64,000 nt of DNA from Persicaria tinctoria. Its lineage: Eukaryota > Streptophyta > Magnoliopsida > Caryophyllales > Polygonaceae. Where the stretch lies: assembly GCA_037127255.1 (NCBI GenBank), contig JBANSL010000004.1:31395967-31459966 (forward strand), in the 5' to 3' direction. A program made the translations under genes and the position numbers. Below are positions 1-13,630 of the stretch, piece after piece. The notes below the pieces were generated by a model. That model had not been told where the DNA came from. It made no database searches and saw nothing but the letters and a program-made list of their open reading frames with translations. Position 1 is the first letter of the stretch; every line of letters begins with the position of its first letter.

Positions 1-655
1 TGATGCCGTGGTTTGTGCACCACCACGAGGAAATTGATATGCTATAGCACCGAACTGGCCAGTCTCCGCCCTATTGAAAGGGGGTAGAGGTACGAGAGGG
101 ACATGCCATTTGGCATTCTGTGTGGATCCATTTATCGCTTTCTGCATTATATTAATCTGTCAGTATATATATGTGTGTGATTTAATTTACGTATGGCATT
201 ACGCATTTCATCTTAAGAATATGGTGCTTATTATATGCCTCTCAGAGTGTGTTTACATACGCGCATGAGTGACCTGATGATTGACCCAGATCCCCCTCAT
301 TTTTTTTAGATTCAGGTAACCGTTAGCCGCTATCGTTGCTTATGTGGATGCTTGGCGGGTTCAGACTTTTGGCGTTAGATGGAGAGGTTGAGAGACCACC
401 ACACTTCCTCTCTTTTATACTCCTTTTCGGATTGTATTTAAACTCAACCTTATTTTTGCTTTCGCTCGATTTCACGATTAGACTAAGGCAGGTATTTGAT
501 CCCCAATGGATCCGCGATCTTTAAGGGTTCGAAATCCCTTCTTTTAGTACAAATATTTTGTTTTAAAACTCAACCCGTACCTGGATTGCAAGCTCCGAAC
601 AAGGGGTTTTATCCCTAGAAACGTAACCCGGAAATCATAATTCTGGGCCGTTACA
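1..655 (+). mobile_element. Family A LTR, 3' end (copy A1)
   Basis: This is the last 655 bases of a long LTR that starts before the window. It ends in GGGCCGTTACA, like the complete family A LTRs ending at 17978, 26435 and 41291, and is followed by a tRNA-Met type primer-binding site. Blocks such as the 'gccagtctccgcc' segment near 60 align with the other LTRs, but divergence is much higher than between the two A2 LTRs. A1 is therefore an older copy or another subfamily. No coding sequence is seen. Confidence 0.8.
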
Positions 656-3600
656 AATTGGGTATCAGAGCTCAGGTTGTGCAATTCGGGTACACAAGGG
701 TCGAGTGTGTGTTTTGAAAACCGCCCACGAGTTTCAAGGACTTTTTGAAAAGGATTTAAAGGGGCAAAATGAATTTAAGGTGCTTAACTAAAATTGGACT
801 AAGTAATGAACTCGAGTTGTAATAAAAAAGGAGAATCGACGAAACGGGGACACGATTGGGTAGTAAAGGCGCTAGACCCCCCCTATTGGGTGTAGTTGGG
901 AACGGTAGGCAAAATACTAGCTTTCTCTTTACAGAGGGTCCGGAAGACTCCAAGGAGATTGCACCAAGGTGGTTGGAGTGGCGAGTTAGGTAGGATCGCG
1001 AGGTTTTTGCCCCTCCGGTTAGTCGGTCCTCGAAGAGCGACATTAGATAGCTTGATGTGCTTTATATATTGAGACTGAGTATGATCTCCCTCGAAGGAGG
1101 TCATTATAATTGTCATTGACTAATTCTATGCTGAGTGCTTGATATGCTAAAGTCTGATTGGTATGCCTAATAATTAAATGTGTTTCGACTGATCTGTACA
1201 AACGGGATAGTGGGAGTACCCTTAATCCTATGTGGTCAACCCAGCTTGTGTGAAATAGCCCCTTCCACTATGTTTGTTAACCCTTTGACGGTTCTATCGA
1301 GTCTTTCTCCCGGATATCAGTATCTTTCATGGGAATCGGGTTGGTAAACACATTGCGTCAGAAACTCATGTATGTATATGGAGGTTGTCTAAGTGAGTAT
1401 TGGAAGATAGTTCTTGATGTCATTTTGAGTCAAAAGTAAGGTGTTTCCGGGGTTGTCTTCCTTGATTCTTATGATGATCAACCGAGGTTTTCTTGCCACA
1501 AAGAGTCATACGTACCAAGGTCCCACGAGAAATAAGGGGTGATGAGTCAGTTCGGGAAGGTCAATGGTTGCCCTTAGGGATCTCTGTCCGGTTGTAATGG
1601 TGACTCTCTCTGAACTGCATGGTATGATTTTGTAACCTCCTGCATGTATCTTGCAAAATGCTTATTTGTAAAATGTTTCTCATGTTATTACATCTGTGAT
1701 TAGTTACATTGATCAAGTCTTGTGTTATGTCTCACTCTCTATCGTGATTACGTTGCCATAGCATGCCTACTTGACTTATTGTATTAGTTGTACTAATGAT
1801 TGATTGGAAGCGTATAAACCACATGATATAAACCTACATGATAATTGTTTTCTCCTGGGTTAGGTCCATGATAGTGTGATAAACTCTTCTTCGTATGAAT
1901 GCATGTAAATGATATCTTTAGCATACTAGTGGATGACGCCTTGATGCTTATTACTCGTTTTATGACAAGAATCTACAACATGCCCATCTATTTTGTATTC
2001 ATCAGATTAATGATTGTTGGTTGTTTTCACTTGATATTGTTGTGTGATTAGTTGCGTTGGATGGAGAATATGTGGTATAATTGAGTCTTGATGAATGCAT
2101 GCTATAATGTTCACGATGGCCATTGTGTGAGTCCAAGTTACACGTGTTATGTCTCTATCATTCCAGCATGCCCTACTCAGTATGTTGCATCGTCATACTA
2201 GTGCATGAATGTAAATGTCATGTGTAGGAAGCCGCATAATTAATGTTCTCCCTGTAAATAGGTTCATAATAGTGTGATCGTTCAGTTCTAGTGTCATGAT
2301 AGAGTGAGTTCCATACTTGATGAATATGTGTTATAACTTGATGTCAACATGCCTTATATGATACGTAATTCCCAGTACATGTTAAGATGATGATCCTTAA
2401 TGTAAATTTGTGGTTGTATGACATTCTTTACCCATGCTTGCCCCATTGCTTAGGTCCCGTGTTGCATCTTGCTTCTTGTCCTGATTATATGTCGCCTTTG
2501 TATGTCTAATTGACCTGTTGTATTGGTCGTACTAACGACTGATTTGAAGCATGAATTGCATGACGGGAGTTTGTATATAGTTATTGTCTTCCCCTAGATT
2601 AGACCCATGATAGTGTGTTACACTCCCCTTGTATGAATGTCGTAAGATGATTCCCCCTGCATGATTATTCGATGTTACCCATGGTTTATTGACTAAATTA
2701 GTATTTCAATTGTGATCATGCTATTTGACGTGATGTCTTGGTAAATGCATGTCTTATTCAAATGGTTGTTGAGTTGGAATACATACCTTGTATGCTAGTC
2801 ATATTGCTTGTTGCGTAGGCTTGCATTATGCATTGTTATATTCCTCCCATGCTTCTATACCGACGGGGTATGTTAATATGATTTCTTACACATCGATATG
2901 TTGGTCATACAAGCGCATGTATGTATCGAATGTCATATTGAGCTTTTAGCATCATGTAGGGTCATTGGTTGTGACTTGTGCGAATTTATGCCTTGCTTGC
3001 ATTATTGTTGATTCCCTCTCGAGCTAGGTCCCTCATAGTGTGATCCTTCCCTTTTTCTATCACCTTGAAATATCTTACTCATGAAAATTAGATTGATGTT
3101 GAATTCGATGATCGATTGCTTTCTGTGATGGTTTATCCTAGCATGATTATAATCTATTTCCCATGATGTCTTTCTTGTTACTTTTGATGATGCCTCATGT
3201 TTCGTGAACATCATGTTGAACCCCTTTTAATGACTCTTGACTATGCTTGTATCACATTATGTGTCGCTAGTATCATATAGGACCTGTGCTTTCTAAATGT
3301 ATCTCATCGTATGATTACGTGCCATGCTTGACCTATTATATGACCAGTGTGTTCGGATGAGATAGTTACTAGGTTGCTCCTATATGTTCTTGTATGACGC
3401 TTAATCTGGTTGTTATGTTACACCTCGCCATGCCATATTTAACCTGACCTATTGATGCGTACACCATACTTGTACATTCGTTCATATGCACCATACTCGT
3501 CATCGTCGTTAAATCCCACATAACCTCGAATCCTGCATGATCATTCTTGATTCCGCATAACTTGCTTAAGTTGCTAGGCATATCTGCTTTCATGGAATAA

Positions 3601-4054
3601 TAGACTACTATCTTGTCTCGCATGCATCAGTATAGGAATTGATCGTGTCGTTGGAAATGAATACGAATGTTGCTCCCTTGATATAGGTACATGTTAGCGT
3701 GGATTAGTGTGATTGATATGCTCCATGATGAATTCGTGTTTGCTTGTCGCGATTATAACTTAATGGACTTCCATAAGGGCATCGTTGCTATTCTCAGGTC
3801 GGAGTTTCGTCTCCAGTTGTCATCTTTAGGGTTGGTCTGTGTTTGTTCCGAAAGGAACATTGGGTTGTCCGCTCTTGTCCCTCCCCTATCTTTGCTAACT
3901 TGAACTCCTACGCGACACGTTGGACGAGCGACAGCATGAAAGAGGAAATGGGAAGTCCGATAGCGATAGAGCAACGCCGCGAAGGCGTGGGCCCATAACC
4001 CACGGGCCTCAGGATCAATGATTTCAACAAGACAAGCACGTTTTGAGGACGACG
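656..4054 (+). mobile_element. Family A internal region, 5' part (copy A1), cut by satellite
   Basis: The stretch follows the LTR end and a PBS, and aligns with the 5' internal halves of A2 (17979 on) and A3 (41292 on). It is non-coding: only short frames occur and none resembles gag or pol. It carries diverged copies of a TAGGTCC(A/C)TGATAGTGTGAT box at about 1861, 2260, 2600 and 3025. The family A sequence is lost near 4055 in the block matching A2 20880-20915, and 80-bp satellite follows. Family A behaves like a large non-autonomous retrotransposon derivative. A Tekay/Del-like origin is an inference from LTR length and PBS only. Confidence 0.75.
660..671 (+). promoter_or_regulatory. Primer-binding site of A1 (tRNA-iMet type)
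   Basis: GGGTATCAGAGC lies 4 bases after the LTR end. It differs by its first base from the plant initiator-Met consensus TGGTATCAGAGC kept in A2 and A3, which fits an old, decayed copy. Confidence 0.75.
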
Positions 4055-7000
4055 ATTATAATACTATAAGGTTATGTTTTGAGGAAAGCTCATATAAGTA
4101 ACTAATAAAACCTTATAGTAAGTAATAAATTCTTATTATAATACTATAAGGTTATGTTTTGAGGAAAACTCATATAAGTACCTAATAAAACCTTATACTA
4201 AGTAATAAATTCTTATTATATATAATACTATAAGGTTATGTTTTGAGTAAAACTCATATAAGTAGCTAATAAAACCTTATAATAAGTAATAAATTCTTAT
4301 TATAATACTATAAGGTTACGTTTTGAGTAAAACTCATATAAGTACCTAATAAAACATTATACTTAGTAATAAATTCTTTTTATAATACTATAAGGTTATG
4401 ATTTGAGGAAAACTCATATAACTAACTATTAAAACCTTATACTTAGTAATAAACCTTATACTAAGTAATAAATTCTTATTATAATACTATAAGGTTATGT
4501 TTTGAGTAAAACACATATAAGTAGCTAATAAAACCTTATACTAAGTAATAAATTCTTATTATAATACTATAAGGTTATGTTTTGAGGGACACTCATATAA
4601 GTAGCTAATAAAATCTTATACTAAGTAATAAATTCTTATTATAATACTATCAGGTTATGTTTTGAGTAAAACTCATATAAGTAGCTAATAGAACCTTATA
4701 CTAAGTAATATATTCTTATTATAATACTATAAGGTTATATTTTGATGAAAAATCATAAAAGTAGCTAATAAAACCCTATACTTAGTAATAAATTCTTATT
4801 ATAATACTATAAGGTTATGTTTTGAGAAACACTCATATAAGTAACTAATAAAACCTTATACTAAATAATAAATTGTTATTATAATACTATAAGGTTATGT
4901 TTTGAGTAAAACTCATATAAGTAGCTAATAAAACCTTATACTAAGTAATAAATTGTTATTATAATACTATAAGGTTATGTTTTGAGGAACACTTATATAA
5001 GTAGCTAATAAAACCTTATACTAAGTAATATATTCTTATTATAATACTATAAGGTTATGTTTTGAGTAAAACTCATATAAGTAGCTAATAATACCTTATA
5101 ATAAGTAATAAATTCTTATTATAATACTATAAGGTTGTGTTTTGAGGAAAACTCATATAAGTAGATAATAAAACCTTATACTAAGTAATAAATTGTTATT
5201 ATAATATTATAAGGTTATGTTATGAGGAAAACTCATATAAGTAACTAATAAAACCATATACTAAATAATAAATTCTTATTATAATACTATAAGGTTATGT
5301 TTTGAGTAAAACTCATATAAGTAGCTAATAAAACCTTACACTAAATAAATTCTTATTATAATACTATAAGGTTATGTTTTGAGGAAAGCTCATATAAGTA
5401 ACTAATAAAACCTTATACTAAGTAATAAATTCTTATTATAATACTATAAGGTTATGTTTTGAGGAAAACTCATATAAGTACCTAATAAAACCTTATACTA
5501 AGTAATAAATTCTTATTATATATAATACTATAAGGTTATGTTTTGAGTAAAACTCATATAAGTAGCTAATAAAACCATATACTAAGTAATAAATTCTTAT
5601 TATAATACTATAAGGTTATGTTTTGAGGAACACTCATATAAGTAACTAATAAAACCTTATACTAAGTAATAAATTCTTATTATAACACTATAAGGTTATG
5701 TTTTGAGTAAAACTCATATAAGTAGCTTATAAAACCTTATACTAAGTAATAAATTCTTATTATAATACTATAAGGTTATGTTTTGAGTAAAACTCATATA
5801 AGTACCTAATAAAACCATATACTAAGTACTCCCTCCGTTCCAAAATAGATGGTCTTTTACTTTTTGGCACGCTTTTTAAGGAGCGGAAAACTTTATAAAA
5901 TATTATTTTTTTGATTAAAATTTTTATACTATTTTATACTTATTACTAATAAGTATCTAATTATATAAAAAAAATTAATTAAAAAATAATATTTCATAGA
6001 GTTTTTCACTCCTTAAAAAGCGTGTCGAAAAGTAAAAGACCATGTATTTTGGAACGGAGGGAGTAATAAATTCTTGTTATAATACTATAAGGTTATGTTT
6101 TGAGGAAAACTCATATAACTAACTATTAAAACCTTATACTTAGTAATAAACCTTATACTAAGTAATAAATTCTTATTATAATACTATACGGTTATATTTT
6201 GAGGAACACTCATATAAGTAGCTAATAAAACATTATACTAATTAATAAATTCTTATTATAATACTATAAGGTTATGTTTTGAGTAAAACACATATAAGTA
6301 GCAAATAAAACCTTTTACTAAGTAATAAATTCTTATTATAATACTATAAGGTTATGTTTTGAGGAACACTCATATAAGTAGCTAATAAACCCTTATACTA
6401 AGTAATAAATTCTTATTACAATACTATAAGCTTATGTTATGAGGAAAACTCATATAAGTAACTAATAAAACCTTATACTAAGTAATAAGTTCTTATTATA
6501 ATACTATAAGGTTGTGTTTTGAGGAAAACTCATATAAGTAGCTAATAAAACCTTATACTAAGTAATATATTTTTATTATAATACTATAAAGTTATGTTTT
6601 GAGTACAAAACTCATATAAGTACCTAATACAACCTTATACTAAGTAATAAATTCTTGTTATAATACTATAAGGTTATGTTTTGAGGAAAACTCATATAAC
6701 TAACTATTAAAACCTTATACTTAGTAATAAACCTTATACTAAGCAATAAATTCTTATTATAATACTATAAGGTTATGTTTTGAGTAAAACATATATAAGT
6801 AGCTAATAAAACCTTATACTAAGTAAAAAATTCTTATTATAATACTATAAGGTTATGTTTTGAGGAACACTTATATAAGTAGCTAATAAAACCTTATACT
6901 AAGTAATATATTCTTATTCTAATACTATAAGGTTATGTTTTGAGTAAAACTCATATAAGTAGCTAATAATACCTTATAATAAGTAATAAATTCTTATTAT

Positions 7001-10000
7001 AATACTATAAGGTTGTGTTTTGAGGAAAACTCATATAAGTAGATAATAAAACCTTATACTAAGTAATAAATTGTTATTATAGTACTATAAGGTTATGTTA
7101 TGAGGAAAACTCATATAAGTAACTAATAAAACCATATACTAAATAATAAATTCTTATTATAATACTATAAGGTTATGTTTTGAGTAAAACTCATATAAGT
7201 AGCTAATAAAACCTTACACTAAATAAATTCTTATTATAATAGTATAAGGTTATGTTTTGAGGAAAGCTCATATAAGTAACTAATAAAACCTTATACTAAG
7301 TAATAAATTCTTATTATATATAATACTATAAGGTTATGTTTTGAGTAAAACTCATATAAGTAGCTAATAAAACCTTATAATAAGTAATAAATTCTTATTA
7401 TAATACTATAAGGTTATGTTTTGAGTAAAACTCATATAAGTACCTAATAAAACATTATACTTAGTAATAAATTCTTTTTATAATACTATAAGGTTATGAT
7501 TTGAGGAAAACTCATATAACTAACTATTAAAACCTTATACTTAGTAATAAACCTTATACTAAGTAATAAATTCTTATTATAATACTATAAGGTTATGTTT
7601 TGAGTAAAACACATATAAGTAGCTAATAAAACCTTATACTAAGTAATAAATTCTTATTATAATACTATAAGGTTATGTTTTGAGGAACACTCATATAAGT
7701 AGCTAATAAAATCTTATACTAAGTAATAAATTCTTATTATAATACTATCAGGTTATGTTTTGAGTAAAACTCATATAAGTAGCTAATAGAACCTTATACT
7801 AAGTAATATATTCTTATTATAATACTATAAGGTTATATTTTGATGAAAAATCATAAAAGTAGCTAATAAAACCCTATACTTAGTAATAAATTCTTATTAT
7901 AATACTATAAGGTTATGTTTTGAGAAACACTCATATAAGTAACTAATAAAACCTTATACTAAATAATAAATTGTTATTATAATACTATAAGGTTATGTTT
8001 TGAGTAAAACTCATATAAGTAGCTAATAAAACCTTATACTAAGTAATAAATTCTTATTATAATACTATAAGGTTATGTTTTGAGGAACACTTATATAAGT
8101 AGCTAATAAAACCTTATACTAAGTAATATATTCTTATTATAATACTATAAGGTTATGTTTTGAGTAAATCTCATATAAGTAGCTAATAATACCTTATAAT
8201 AAGTAATAAATTCTTATTATAATACTATAAGGTTGTGTTTTGAGGAAAACTCATATAAGTAGATAATAAAACCTTATACTAAGTAATAAATTGTTATTAT
8301 AATATTATAAGGTTATGTTATGAGGAAAACTCATATAAGTAACTAATAAAACCATATACTAAATAATAAATTCTTATTATAATACTATAAGGTTATGTTT
8401 TGAGTAAAACTCATATAAGTAGCTAATAAAACCTTACACTAAATAAATTCTTATTATAATACTATAAGGTTATGTTTTGAGGAAAGCTCATATAAGTAAC
8501 TAATAAAACCTTATACTAAGTAATAAATTCTTATTATAATACTATAAGGTTATGTTTTGAGGAAAACTCATATAAGTACCTAATAAAACCTTATACTAAG
8601 TAATAAATTCTTATTATATATAATACTATAAGGTTATGTTTTGAGTAAAACTCATATAAGTAGCTAATAAAACCATATACTAAGTAATAAATTCTTATTA
8701 TAATACTATAAGGTTATGTTTTGAGGAACACTCATATAAGTAACTAATAAAACCTTATACTAAGTAATAAATTCTTATTATAACACTATAAGGTTATGTT
8801 TTGAGTAAAACTCATATAAGTAGCTTATAAAACCTTATACTAAGTAATAAATTCTTATTATAATACTATAAGGTTATGTTTTGAGTAAAACTCATATAAG
8901 TACCTAATAAAACCATATACTAAGTAATAAATTCTTGTTATAATACTATAAGGTTATGTTTTGAGGAAAACTCATATAACTAACTATTAAAACCTTATAC
9001 TTAGTAATAAACCTTATACTAAGTAATAAATTCTTATTATAATACTATACGGTTATATTTTGAGGAACACTCATATAAGTAGCTAATAAAACATTATACT
9101 AATTAATAAATTCTTATTATAATACTATAAGGTTATGTTTTGAGTAAAACACATATAAGTAGCAAATAAAACCTTTTACTAAGTAATAAATTCTTATTAT
9201 AATACTATAAGGTTATGTTTTGAGGAACACTCATATAAGTAGCTAATAAACCCTTATACTAAGTAATAAATTCTTATTACAATACTATAAGCTTATGTTA
9301 TGAGGAAAACTCATATAAGTAACTAATAAAACCTTATACTAAGTAATAAGTTCTTATTATAATACTATAAGGTTGTGTTTTGAGGAAAACTCATATAAGT
9401 AGCTAATAAAACCTTATACTAAGTAATATATTTATATTATAATACTATAAGGTTATGTTTTGAGTAAAACTCATATAAGTAGCTAATAAAACCTTATACT
9501 AAGTAATAAATTCTTATTATAATACTATAAGGTTATGTTTTGAGGAAAACTAATATAAGTAGCTAATAAAACCTTATACTAAGTAATAAATTCTTATTAT
9601 AATACTATAATGTTATGTTTTGAGTAAAACTCATACAAGTACCTAATACAACCTTATACTAAGTAATAAATTCTTGTTATAATACTATAAGGTTATGTTT
9701 TGAGGAAAACTCATATAACTAACTATTAAAACCTTATACTTAGTAATAAACCTTATACTAAGCAATAAATTCTTATTATAATAATATAAGGTTATGTTTT
9801 GAGTAAAACATATATAAGTAGCTAATAAAACCTTATACTAAGTAATAAATTCTTATTATAATACTATAAGGTTATGTTTTGAGTAAAACTCATATAAGTA
9901 CCTAATAAAACCATATACTTAATAATAAATTCTTGTTATAATACTATAAGGTTATGTTTTGAGGAAAACTCATATAACTAACTATTAAAACCTTATACTT

Positions 10001-13000
10001 AGTAATAAATCTTATACTAAGTAATAAATTCTTATTATAATACTATAAGGTTATGTTTTGAGGAACACTCATATAAGTAGCTAATAAAACATTATACTAA
10101 TTAATAAATTCTTATTACAATACTATAAGTTATGTTTTGAGGAACACTCATATAAGTAGCTAATAAAACCTTATACTAAGTAATAAATTCTTATTACAAT
10201 ACTATAAGCTTATGTTATGAGGAAAACTCATATAAGTAACTAATAAAACCTTATACTAAGTAATAAGTTCTTATTATAATACTATAAGGTTGTGTTTTGA
10301 GGAAAACTCATATAAGTAGCTAATAAAACCTTATACTAAGTAATAAATTTATATTATAATACTATAAGGTTATGTTTTGAGTAAAACTCATATAAGTAGC
10401 TAATAAAACCTTATACTAAGTATTAAATTCTTATTATAACACTATAAGGTTATGTTTTGAGTAAAACTCATATAAGTACCTAATAAAACCATATACTAAG
10501 TAATAAATTCTTGTTTTAATACTATAAGGTTATGTTTTGAGGAAAACTCATATAACTAACTATTAAAACCTTATACTTAGTAATAAACCTTATACTAAGT
10601 AATAAATTCTTATTATAATACTATAAGGTTATGTTTTGAGGAAAACTAATATAAGTAGCTAATAAAACCTTATACTAAGTAATAAATTCTTATTATAATA
10701 CTATAATGTTATGTTTTGAGTAAAACTCATACAAGTACCTAATACAACCTTATACTAAGTAATAAATTCTTGTTATAATACTATAAGGTTATGTTTTGAG
10801 GAAAACTCATATAACTAACTATTAAAACCTTATACTTAGTAATAAACCTTATACTAAGCAATAAATTCTTATTATAATAATATAAGGTTATGTTTTGAGT
10901 AAAACATATATAAGTAGCTAATAAAACCTTATACTAAGTAATAAATTCTTATTATAATACTATAAGGTTATGTTTTGAGTAAAACTCATATAAGTACCTA
11001 ATAAAACCATATACTTAATAATAAATTCTTGTTATAATACTATAAGGTTATGTTTTGAGGAAAACTCATATAACTAACTATTAAAACCTTATACTTAGTA
11101 ATAAACCTTATACTAAGCAATAAATTCTTATTATAATACTATAAGGTTATGTTTTGAGTAAAACATATATAAGTAGCTAATAAAACCTTATACTAAGTAA
11201 AAAATTCTTATTATAATACTATAAGGTTATGTTTTGAGGAACACTTATATAAGTAGCTAATAAAACCTTATACTAAGTAATATATTCTTATTCTAATACT
11301 ATAAGGTTATGTTTTGAGTAAAACTCATATAAGTAGCTAATAATACCTTATAATAAGTAATAAATTCTTATTATAATACTATAAGGTTGTGTTTTGAGGA
11401 AAACTCATATAAGTAGATAATAAAACCTTATACTAAGTAATAAATTGTTATTATAGTACTATAAGGTTATGTTATGAGGAAAACTCATATAAGTAACTAA
11501 TAAAACCATATACTAAATAATAAATTCTTATTATAATACTATAAGGTTATGTTTTGAGTAAAACTCATATAAGTAGCTAATAAAACCTTACACTAAATAA
11601 ATTCTTATTATAATAGTATAAGGTTATGTTTTGAGGAAAGCTCATATAAGTAACCAATAAAACCTTATACTAAGTAATAAATTCTTATTATAATACTATA
11701 AGGTTATGTTTTGAGGAAAACTCATATAAGTACCTAATAAAACCTTATACTAAGTAATAAATTCTTATTATATATAATACTATAAGGTTATGTTTTGAGT
11801 AAAACTCATATAAGTAGCTAATAAAACCTTATACTAAGTAATAAATTCTTATTATAATACTATAAGGTTATGTTTTGAGGAACACTTTTATAAGTAGCTA
11901 ATAAAACCTTACACTAAATAAATTCTTATTATAATACTATAAGGTTATGTTTTGAGGAAAGCTCATATAAGTAACTAATAAAACCTTATACTAAGTAATA
12001 AATTCTTATTATAATACTATAAGGTTATGTTTTGAGGAACACTCATATAAGTAGGTAATAAAACCTTATACTAAGTAATAAATTCTTATTACAATACTAT
12101 AAGCTTATGTTATGAGGAAAACTCATATAAGTAACTAATAAAACCTTATACTAAGTAATAAGTTCTTATTATAATACTATAAGGTTGTGTTTTGAGGAAA
12201 ACTCATATAAGTAGCTAATAAAACCTTATACTAAGTAATAAATTTATATTATAATACTATAAGGTTATGTTTTGAGTAAAACTCATATAAGTAGCTAATA
12301 AAACCTTATACTAAGTAATAAATTCTTATTATAATACTATAAGGTTATGTTTTGAGGAAAACTAATATAAGTAGCTAATAAAACCTTATACTAAGTAATA
12401 AATTCTTATTATAATAGTATAAGGTTATGTTTTGAGGAAAACTCATATAAGTACCTAATAAAACCTTATACTAAGTAATAAATTCTTATTATATATAATA
12501 CTATAAGGTTATGTTTTGAGTAAAACTCTTATAAGTAGCTAATAAAACCTTATACTAAGTAATAAATTCTTATTATAATACTATAAGGTTATGTTTTGAG
12601 GAACACTTATATAAGTAGCTAATAAAAACTTATACTAAGTAATATATTCTTGTTATAATACTATAAGGTTATGTTTTGAGTAAAACTCATATAAGTAGCT
12701 AATAATACCTTATAGTAAGTAATAAATTCTTATTATAATACTATAAGGTTGTGTTTTGAGGAAAACTCATATAAGTAGATAATAAAACCTTATACTAAGT
12801 AATAAATTGTTATTATAATACTATAAGGTTATGTTATGAGGAAAACTCATATAAGTAACTAATAAAACCATATACTAAATAATAAATTCTTATTATAATA
12901 CTATAAGGTTATGTTTTGAGTAAAACTCATATAAGTAGCTAATAAAACCTTACACTAAATAAATTCTTATTATAATACTATAAGGTTATGTTTTGAGGAA

Positions 13001-13630
13001 AGCTCATATAAGTAACTAATAAAACCTTATACTAAGTAATAAATTCTTATTATAATACTATAAGGTTATGTTTTGAGGAAAACTCATATAAGTACCTAAT
13101 AAAACCTTATACTAAGTAATAAATTCTTATTATATATAATACTATAAGGTTATGTTTTGAGTAAAACTCATATAAGTAGCTAATAAAACCTTATACTAAG
13201 TAATAAATTCTTATTATAATACTATAAGGTTATGTTTTGAGGAACACTCATATAAGTAACTAATAAAACTTTATACTAAGTAATAAATTCTTATTATAAT
13301 ACTATAAGGTTATGTTTTGAGTAAAACTCATATAAGTAGCTAATAAAACCTTATAATAAGTAATAAATTCTTATTATAATACGATAAGGTTATGTTTTGA
13401 GTAAAACTCATATAAGTACCTAATAATTTATTATACTTAGTAATAAATTCTTGTTATAATACTATAAGGTTATGATTTGAGGAAAACTCATATAACTAAC
13501 TATTAAAACCTTATACTTAGTAATAAACCTTATACTAAGTAATAAATTCTTATTATAATACTATAAGGTTATGTTTTGAGTAAAACACATATAAGTAACT
13601 AATAAAACCTTATACTAAGTAATAAATTCT
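4055..13630. repeat. AT-rich satellite array, 80-bp monomer, about 115 units
   Basis: Units of 80 bp recur head to tail, each with a TAATACTATAAGG core, a GTTTTGAGG or GTTTTGAGT block and a TTATACTAAGTAATAAATTC block. Some units carry an extra TATA (near 4216, 5518, 7317, 8617, 11769, 12491 and 13130), and longer variants of about 100 bp contain CTAACTATTAAAACC. AACCTTATA and TATAAGGTT form a 9-bp inverted repeat that recurs with each unit. Variant patterns repeat on a larger scale: roughly 4.1-6.5 kb and 7.2-9.4 kb match at an offset of 3,098 bp. There is no coding content. The array replaces about 1.17 kb of family A internal sequence and is interrupted only by the MITE at 5829. Confidence 0.95.
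5829..6063. mobile_element. Stowaway-like MITE (235 bp)
   Basis: The element starts CTCCCTCCGTTCC and ends with its complement. The terminal inverted repeats run about 55 bp with few mismatches, ending near a GCTTTTTAAGGAG block on each side. It is flanked by TA on both sides (5827-5828 and 6064-6065), the Tc1/mariner-type target duplication. The sister satellite segment at 8925 shows the unoccupied site with a single TA. There is no transposase; the AT-rich middle is non-coding. Confidence 0.92.

Noticed and set aside
4055..13630. CRISPR-like regular array
   Set aside because: Units are contiguous 80-bp satellite monomers with no unique spacers, in a plant nuclear context.
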